Part shown: one piece after another, positions 58,546 through 64,000 of the stretch | How the letters are laid out: every line of letters begins with the position of its first letter | Numbering within the stretch: the first letter of the stretch is position 1 | Virus record (IMG/VR): IMGVR_UViG_3300030019_000570 | Location: 1-64,000 of that record | Reading direction: 5' to 3' (one strand) | Source: a virus | DNA: 64,000 bases | The notes under the pieces: generated by a model | What the model saw: only the letters and a program-made list of their open reading frames with translations | Databases searched by the model: none | What the model was told of the DNA's origin: nothing | Made by a program: the position numbers and the translations under genes

Positions 58546-58822
58546 TGAAGGAAAACCTCAATGGTCATTAGTTCATTATAAAAGTTTAGAACCAATGGTT
58601 AGAGTTTTAGAATTTGGATGTGAAAAATATGATAGGGATAACTGGAAAAAAGGTATGCCTACTAATAAAATTTTAGAATCTATGCAACGACACTTAGCTG
58701 CTTTGATGGATGGTGAACAATTTGATTCTGAGACAGGAATATCTCATATGGGTCACATTCAATGTAACGCAATGTTTTATAATTATCATACAAAGAATGG
58801 CGAAATCGAAAGCAAAATTTAA
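58517..58822 (+). CDS. dATP/dGTP diphosphohydrolase-like protein
   Basis: 101 aa. RYNEGKPQWSLVHYKSLEP, EFGCEKYDRDNWKKGMP and MQRHLAALMDGE with Glu/Asp residues match the small phage dNTP diphosphohydrolase family (DUF5664-type, MazG-like all-alpha fold). It would trim the nucleotide pool. Overlaps thyX by 29 bases. Confidence 0.78.
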   Translation: MEQEQAKRYNEGKPQWSLVHYKSLEPMVRVLEFGCEKYDRDNWKKGMPTNKILESMQRHLAALMDGEQFDSETGISHMGHIQCNAMFYNYHTKNGEIESKI

Positions 58823-58991
58823 ATTAAATGGTGGGAATCCTGTATTATTGTGCTCTAAATGTAGTACGATTATAAAGTATTCTCATCATTTTACAGAAGA
58901 TGAAACTAAAGCTGCAAGTGGGGAAATTAAAATACCTGCGCAGTTTTGTGATAAATGTGAGGAGAAAATGAAAATCTATGGAGATGAATAG
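58797..58991 (+). CDS. zinc-ribbon protein, 64 aa
   Basis: LLCSKCSTII and FCDKCEEKM give a four-Cys ribbon. ATG at 58797 overlaps the previous gene by 26 bases. Last gene before the late region. Confidence 0.65.
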   Translation: MAKSKAKFKLNGGNPVLLCSKCSTIIKYSHHFTEDETKAASGEIKIPAQFCDKCEEKMKIYGDE

Positions 58992-59013
58992 TGTTGTTGA
59001 AAAGTAAATTATT

Positions 59014-59062
59014 AAATAGGGGAACTCATGGCGAAAGCTGTGGGTTCCCCTATTTTTTTTTA
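59014..59062 (+). terminator. strong terminator ending the early/middle block
   Basis: 12-bp stem AAATAGGGGAAC/GTTCCCCTATTT with an inner GGC-GAAA-GCT tetraloop hairpin and eight or more Ts. The most stable terminator on this strand, placed exactly where UGA-as-stop genes end. Confidence 0.93.
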
Positions 59063-59092
59063 ATTTATGATATTTATTCCAAAAATTATTAT

Positions 59093-59100
59093 TACTTTTG
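59093..59100 (+). promoter_or_regulatory. Bacteroidota-type -7 element for late lysozyme gene
   Basis: TACTTTTG, 26 bases before the ATG. Confidence 0.65.
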
Positions 59101-59125
59101 TGAGTTAAACTAAAACACTTTTATT

Positions 59126-59833
59126 ATGCCTAATGAATTAAACCAATTTGCAACATTCAAACCTATAGAAATAGCTAATGACTCTCGAGCACAAGAAGCT
59201 AGACAATATTATCAAGATAATGGACTTGTTCCAGACAATCCTTTTATGACTAAATTTTTAGATCAAGCTACTACTACACAATCAATTCCTAATATCTCTA
59301 CACCTAGTAAAGATACCGATATAGCTGCGTTATTAGTTAATAAATTAACTAAAGTTCCAATGTCTACTCCTGAAAAAGCATTAAATGATATTAATGTTAA
59401 TGCTTCTGTTTTTACACCAAAAGTATCTGTTTCTCAAAAAGCTAAAGAAGCAATTAAATTCTTTATGGGTAAAGGTTATACTAAAGAAGTAGCTTCTGGT
59501 ATTACTGGTAATCTATATGCAGAATCAGGTTTAAATCATATGCGACCTCAAAATAATGGCGGTCCAGGATTTGGTTTAGCTCAATGAGAAGGACCAAGAC
59601 AAGCGGATTTTAAACGCATTATGGGTAAAGATGTACATTCATCTACAGCACAAGATCAATTAGAGTTTATTAATTGAGAATTAAATAATACACAAAAGCA
59701 TGCAAAAGCAGCTATATTACAAGCTAAATCTCCAGCAGAAGCAGCTTATGCATTTGCTAATAAATATGAACGTATGAAGAAATATAATAAAGAACGTGAA
59801 TCTTACGCTAATACTTTTTACACAACTAAATAA
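59126..59833 (+). CDS. phage tail-type lysozyme with two in-frame UGA (Trp)
   Basis: 235 codons reading TGA at 59585-59587 and 59675-59677 as Trp. After a 100-residue disordered lead comes the lysozyme domain: AIKFFMGKGYTKEVASGITG, NLYAESGLNH (Glu), GFGLAQ, UGA, EGPRQADF, then QLEFIN, UGA, ELNNTQ. Known tail lysozymes have Trp at both places (GLAQW...R and QLxFxxWEL), so the recoding is supported residue by residue. No TGG occurs in the gene. It would cut peptidoglycan in entry or lysis. Bounded by its own promoter and a bidirectional terminator. Confidence 0.93.
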
Positions 59834-59840
59834 AACAAGA

Positions 59841-59877
59841 AAATCCCCTAGCCTTAACGGTTAGGGGATTTTTTTTT
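59841..59877. terminator. bidirectional terminator at convergence point
   Basis: AATCCCCTA...TAGGGGATT hairpin with a T run on the + side and A-rich upstream side, between the lysozyme gene (+) and the giant gene (-). It serves both directions. Confidence 0.92.
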
Positions 59878-62800
59878 ACTTTCTATCAACAGTTGGTAAG
59901 ATTTCCATCATATTTCAATTACCTCTTAAAAACGTAACTAAATCAGATTTACCTGCAAGTACACTCTTAAAATCGGTCATAGTATTAGTCATAATTGAAG
60001 CAAAAGCTGGTTCTCAACTTAATGCTCCAAATACACCACCAAATGGATCAAACTCCCCAAAACTCTTCATACCTACTTTAGTAGCTAGTTGTTCGTATTG
60101 AGACATTTCTTTCATTGGTTTCATACCATCTTCTCCTTTAGACATTAATATATGTCCTAATCAAATCATCATCATAGCGATTAATAAATCATGTAACGCA
60201 ACTTTAGCATTAGCTAATCTTTGAGGATCAGTATTCTTTAAATCACCAGTAGCAAGAGCTCTAATAGTTAAACCTAATGAATACATTAAACCTTCACTAG
60301 GAGAACCAATTCAAGCATTAGCAGGAATAATAGGATCTTTAGAACCTAATTGATCTTTAGTTACTTCTTGCATTTCATAATTACCTTGTTCATCAATTAC
60401 AGGTTTACCATTTTCATCAGTAGTCATTTTTTGATAATATAGAATTTTATTTCCATTATCATCAATTGTAAACTTTTGACCCATATAACCTCTAGGAGAT
60501 TTTTGATCAGGTTTACCAAAATAATATTTAACTTTAGATGGTCAGAATGTTAAGAATTGTCCAAAAATAATACCCATTGCAGTATGTTTAATCAAAGGTG
60601 ACATATCTTGATCATAAAATCCATAAGCCATATCAGAAAAATTCTTAATACTACCACGTTCTTTAGATGTGTATGCTGATGGAATATTATCTTTTTCAGT
60701 TAAAAGTTTTTCACCAAACGAAGAATTCTCACCATTAAACTCGTCAATTATAGTTAAATACAAACTACGTTGTTTATTGTATAATTCATCAGATGCATTA
60801 TATTGATATCCATTAGCTTCGCGATTTTTAAAATAATGAGCATATCTTTTATCTTTAGAAGGATCATATTGTAGTTGTCCTTCTGAATTTAAACTATGTG
60901 CATCATAACAACCATCATGAATCATTTTTGCAAATAATAAGGATAGTCGATTTACATAATCTGGTGCAGTATTGAATCAATACATATTTTCACCCAAGAA
61001 GTTAAATCCGAATTTATCAACTTTCTTTCTATCAACAATGTGATTTAAATCTTGATTAGCAAAACGCATTTCTAAGTTGATAGCTTCATTTAAGGCATAT
61101 GTTTCTTTATTAGGATCTAATACTAATTTATAAGCTTTTGCAAGATGATCTCCATTAAAACTATCATCTCCATAAATTTTACTTCATGCATAAGATGTAT
61201 TCTTAACTGTTCCAACAAGTAACTCTTTAATTAATAATGCAGGTCTTAATGAAATTGCCATTAAACTCGATATTTTTTGTACCTTTTTAATAACAGCTAA
61301 TGCTTCTGCACCTTCTTTATCAGCTACTAACGATTGACCATATACAGCAGTTTTCATTTGATTAAAGAAATCTTCAAGAGCTTCTGTAAGTTCTTTAGTC
61401 TTTCCTGAACTTCATCCGTGAAACTTCATTACTGTTAATGCAGAATGTATATTAGGAAGTACTGTATTAAAGTGTTTTTCTCTAATATTTTCAAAAGCAT
61501 ATTTTAAACCAATAACATCTAAGTTTACTTCAAAAGCATTTACTCCATATTTTTCAATTAAACTTAATCTATAATTGTCATTAGTATTTTTAAATTGATT
61601 ATACATACGTTTAAATCCATTAACTGATTCATAAGATTCAACACGTTGTTCTTCTGTAATATCTCTAGGATCTAATAAACCTTTAGTATCATCTCAGAAT
61701 TTACCAACAGTTTTTCTAAAACCATCTGTAGTAATTGATTTTCATTTACTTAAACTCATTTTCTTAACAAGTGGAGCTTTAAATAAATCAGATCCAATAG
61801 ATGTTCATTCACTAAAGTTTTCGTGCTTTTTAAATTCTTCTAATGTTTCAATATTGTATTTATTTATAGGACTATATTTAAACATATTGAATACTACTGT
61901 TTCTAAATAAGCTCTTTGAGGATTATCAAGATTAGATTTAAGATCTCATGGATTTTTAAATCTAAAATCATTATCAATAACACCATTATGTTGTTCAAAG
62001 AAAACTTTGTGATATTGATCAGCATCTCCAATAATTATTTTTTGAAGAGTAGAACGACCTATTGCTTCATAGTATTTATTAGTTGCACTTACAATTGAAG
62101 CAGATTCTTTATTAAATTCAGAAGCAATTTTGTTATGTGCAATGGTAATCATACCGTGTAAACGAGTCATAGCTTGTGATTGTAGAGCATCGGCAGTATT
62201 GAAATGTTGACCTTGAAATAAACCTACAATCTTATTACCATTCTTATCATATTCTGGAGATGTTCCCATAACCATAGTTCTAATTCAATCAGTAGCATCA
62301 CCAATTCTAATTCCATATCTAGGAGTTGCATAATCAAATGTATCATTTAAATTAGTGTAATATGATACACCTAATGATACAAGATAGTATATATAATTCA
62401 AAGGGTCTGAGAAATCTTGAATTTCAGTTTGGTCTTTATTTTGAAGACTGTTTCCATATTTATCAAGAAGTTCATTTCTAAACTTTAAAAACCATTGTAA
62501 TTTATCATTAGCTGTAGACATTTCTTCATCATCTTGACGATATGAAGCAATTGTTGTTTTTAACGCAGAATTATCAATATTACCAGCTTTAGATAAAATT
62601 TCACCTCATATGGTTTTCATCATATCAGATGCTTTTAAATTTCCTGTTTTAAAATTGTTTTTAAAATCAGATTTAACTTTTACAATTTCATCACCTAATA
62701 AATTAAAATTATGAATAGCTTTATCAATTGGAATAAAATCCGCTTTATCACTGAATCAGTTATATACAGATACATTATTAATTGTTGAACCTTTTAAGTT

Positions 62801-64000
62801 ATCAGTTAAAGCATTTAATACTGTCAAAGCTTTCATTATTTCAATATTAGCTGTACTTGCTGTAAGTATTCTACTATCATTAGCTAATGATTTATTAGGT
62901 TTAAATTTACCTAAAATAGTATTACCTCTAGTAAATTCATTAACTTGATCTAAAGCATTAATAGTAATTGCAATAGCTTCTACACTTCGAGTATTAATGT
63001 TTCTAAATAATAATACACCAGCATGAGATAATTCAGGAATTGAATTTTCATCATTTACTATTTCCCATTCAGGTGTTAAATATTTATTAAGTACTCTTTG
63101 CATTTGAATTGGAGCTTCCTTACCATTAATAAGAATTCCATGTTCTTTATTTTTAGCAGCTTTAAATGACTTAACAAGGTCATTCATTTTACTATCTTTA
63201 GCATTAGTCCATTTTGTTACATAATCTTCAACTTTAGCTTGAAATCTTTCTTCCCAACCTAGTTTAGTTTTATCTTCTTCAATCCTTTCAGTATTTAAAT
63301 TATTTACAATATAAATCTTAGCTTGACCTTCTGAACGAGCAATAGCCTCTTTAACTAAATTTTCAACAGATTTACCTTTTGTTTTAGTTTTATAATCATA
63401 AGCAGGAAATGCAATCTTACAAGTATCAACAATTTCAGAATCTAAATCAGTAGTAGATAAATGATCCCTTTTGATTTTAGAAGGAATAAGAGTTCTTAAA
63501 TCATTACTCATATTACCTGAATTATATTCTAATCCTGATGATGAATTTGATCTGTCTGAAATTTCTTCTAATGTAATAGCGTTAGGATTTATTTCAATAT
63601 TATTACCTTTTTTAGGAACAATTAATTGTAGTATATTTAAAGAAGATTGAGCTGTATCAACATAACTATCTAACAACTGACGTTTTATTCCTAAAATATA
63701 ATCAGTTTCTAATTTCTTAGATGAATCCCAATCAGAATATTTATTTCTTGAAACTTTAATTTCATATAAATTAGGAATTCCTTTATCATCAATTTCTAAT
63801 ACATGAATATTTCCATTCATATGATTAGCAGTACTGTTTACAGATTGACCTATTTTAATAATACTATTAGACGATTGCATTTTTCTACCTCAAACAATTA
63901 AATCATTTTTAAGTGTAGCAATCGCTATTTTGTAATTGTCTAAATTAAATTCTTTTTTCTCAAAGTTAGACGTTCCATCTAATTTATCAAATTCTTTAGA
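59876..64000 (-). CDS. giant late virion-type protein, UGA read as Trp (5' end outside window)
   Basis: One minus-strand frame runs from the window edge to TAA at 59876, at least 1,374 codons. Read conventionally it breaks into at least 17 pieces, all at TGA and never at TAA or TAG; I count 16 in-frame TGA and 5 TGG, all TGG in the upstream third (above about 62.4 kb). Near the N-terminal side, NIHVLEIDD, LYEIKVSRNKYSDW and KRQLLDSYV look like a PD-(D/E)XK nuclease domain (D...ExK...Q). The middle is helical; near the end are hydrophobic segments (MAISLRPALLIKELLVG, LLIAMIMMIWLGHILM) as in phage ejection or cargo proteins. Size, strand and recoding match the very large virion proteins of crAss-like phages. 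No RNA polymerase DxDxD motif is seen in this part. Confidence 0.85.

Noticed and set aside
59585-63892. Late TGA codons as sequencing errors or pseudogene decay
   Set aside because: No other stop codons and no frameshifts accompany them, and many fall on Trp positions in a good ORF.
1-64000. CRISPR array, insertion sequence, integrase or attachment site
   Set aside because: No regularly spaced direct repeats, transposase or integrase motifs, or terminal repeats were seen.
59876-64000. Calling the giant protein a virion RNA polymerase
   Set aside because: The catalytic DxDxD motif is not visible in the part within the window; it could lie in the missing N-terminal part or in another gene.

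Overview
This 64 kb window reads as part of a large double-stranded DNA phage that infects Bacteroidota, most likely a crAss-like phage (Crassvirales) or a close relative. Reasons: very AT-rich, densely packed small genes with 1-4 base overlaps and almost no Shine-Dalgarno sequences; promoters of the Bacteroidota type (TAnnTTTG at -7); a full phage replication module; and a convergent boundary near 59.85 kb, beyond which a giant opposite-strand gene is interrupted in one frame only by TGA. That gene reads continuously if UGA means Trp. UGA is a plain stop in many early genes, so the two meanings coexist in one genome.

Layout. 0-6 kb: NAD+ salvage (NMN adenylyltransferase-Nudix and nicotinamide phosphoribosyltransferase with a deoxyribosyltransferase-like gene between them), a HAD phosphatase, a protein ending in a ribosomal L7/L12-like motif, and small unknown genes. 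6-18.3 kb: a tRNA and structured-RNA island. By my reading 23 tRNAs have a normal cloverleaf and an assignable anticodon, and together they cover all 20 amino acids, including an initiator-type tRNA with C1-A72. Three further tRNA-like genes are abnormal. Between them lie HNH homing endonucleases (one intact, one with an in-frame TGA, one a remnant beside half a tRNA), Met-tRNA formyltransferase, four tandem paralogs and about 1 kb of noncoding sequence built from long-stem closed domains. One domain contains a near-copy of the GTPase-associated centre of 23S rRNA. 18.3-33 kb: many small early genes, with a YqeY-like protein, metallophosphoesterases, radical SAM protein, RNase HI, ClpP and ferritin-like protein. 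33-59 kb: replication, recombination and nucleotide metabolism (DNA polymerase B, SF2 helicase, DnaB-like helicase, RecA-fold ATPase, candidate SSB, primase, resolvase, nucleases, AAA+ ATPase, dUTPase, ATP-dependent ligase, thioredoxin, ThyX, dNTP diphosphohydrolase-like protein) and a GIY-YIG endonuclease with an in-frame TGA. 59-64 kb: late region, with a tail-type lysozyme on + and the giant protein on -, both recoded.

How it fits together. The phage seems to carry its own translation kit: tRNAs for every amino acid, initiator tRNA plus formyltransferase, YqeY-like and L12-like proteins, and an RNA resembling the ribosomal factor-binding site. Late genes and selfish endonucleases use UGA as Trp, yet the only tRNA-Trp seen here has anticodon CCA and I found no UCA anticodon. 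How UGA is decoded, and whether the rRNA-like RNA takes part, is the most interesting open question. NAD+ salvage genes probably protect against NAD-depleting host defences.
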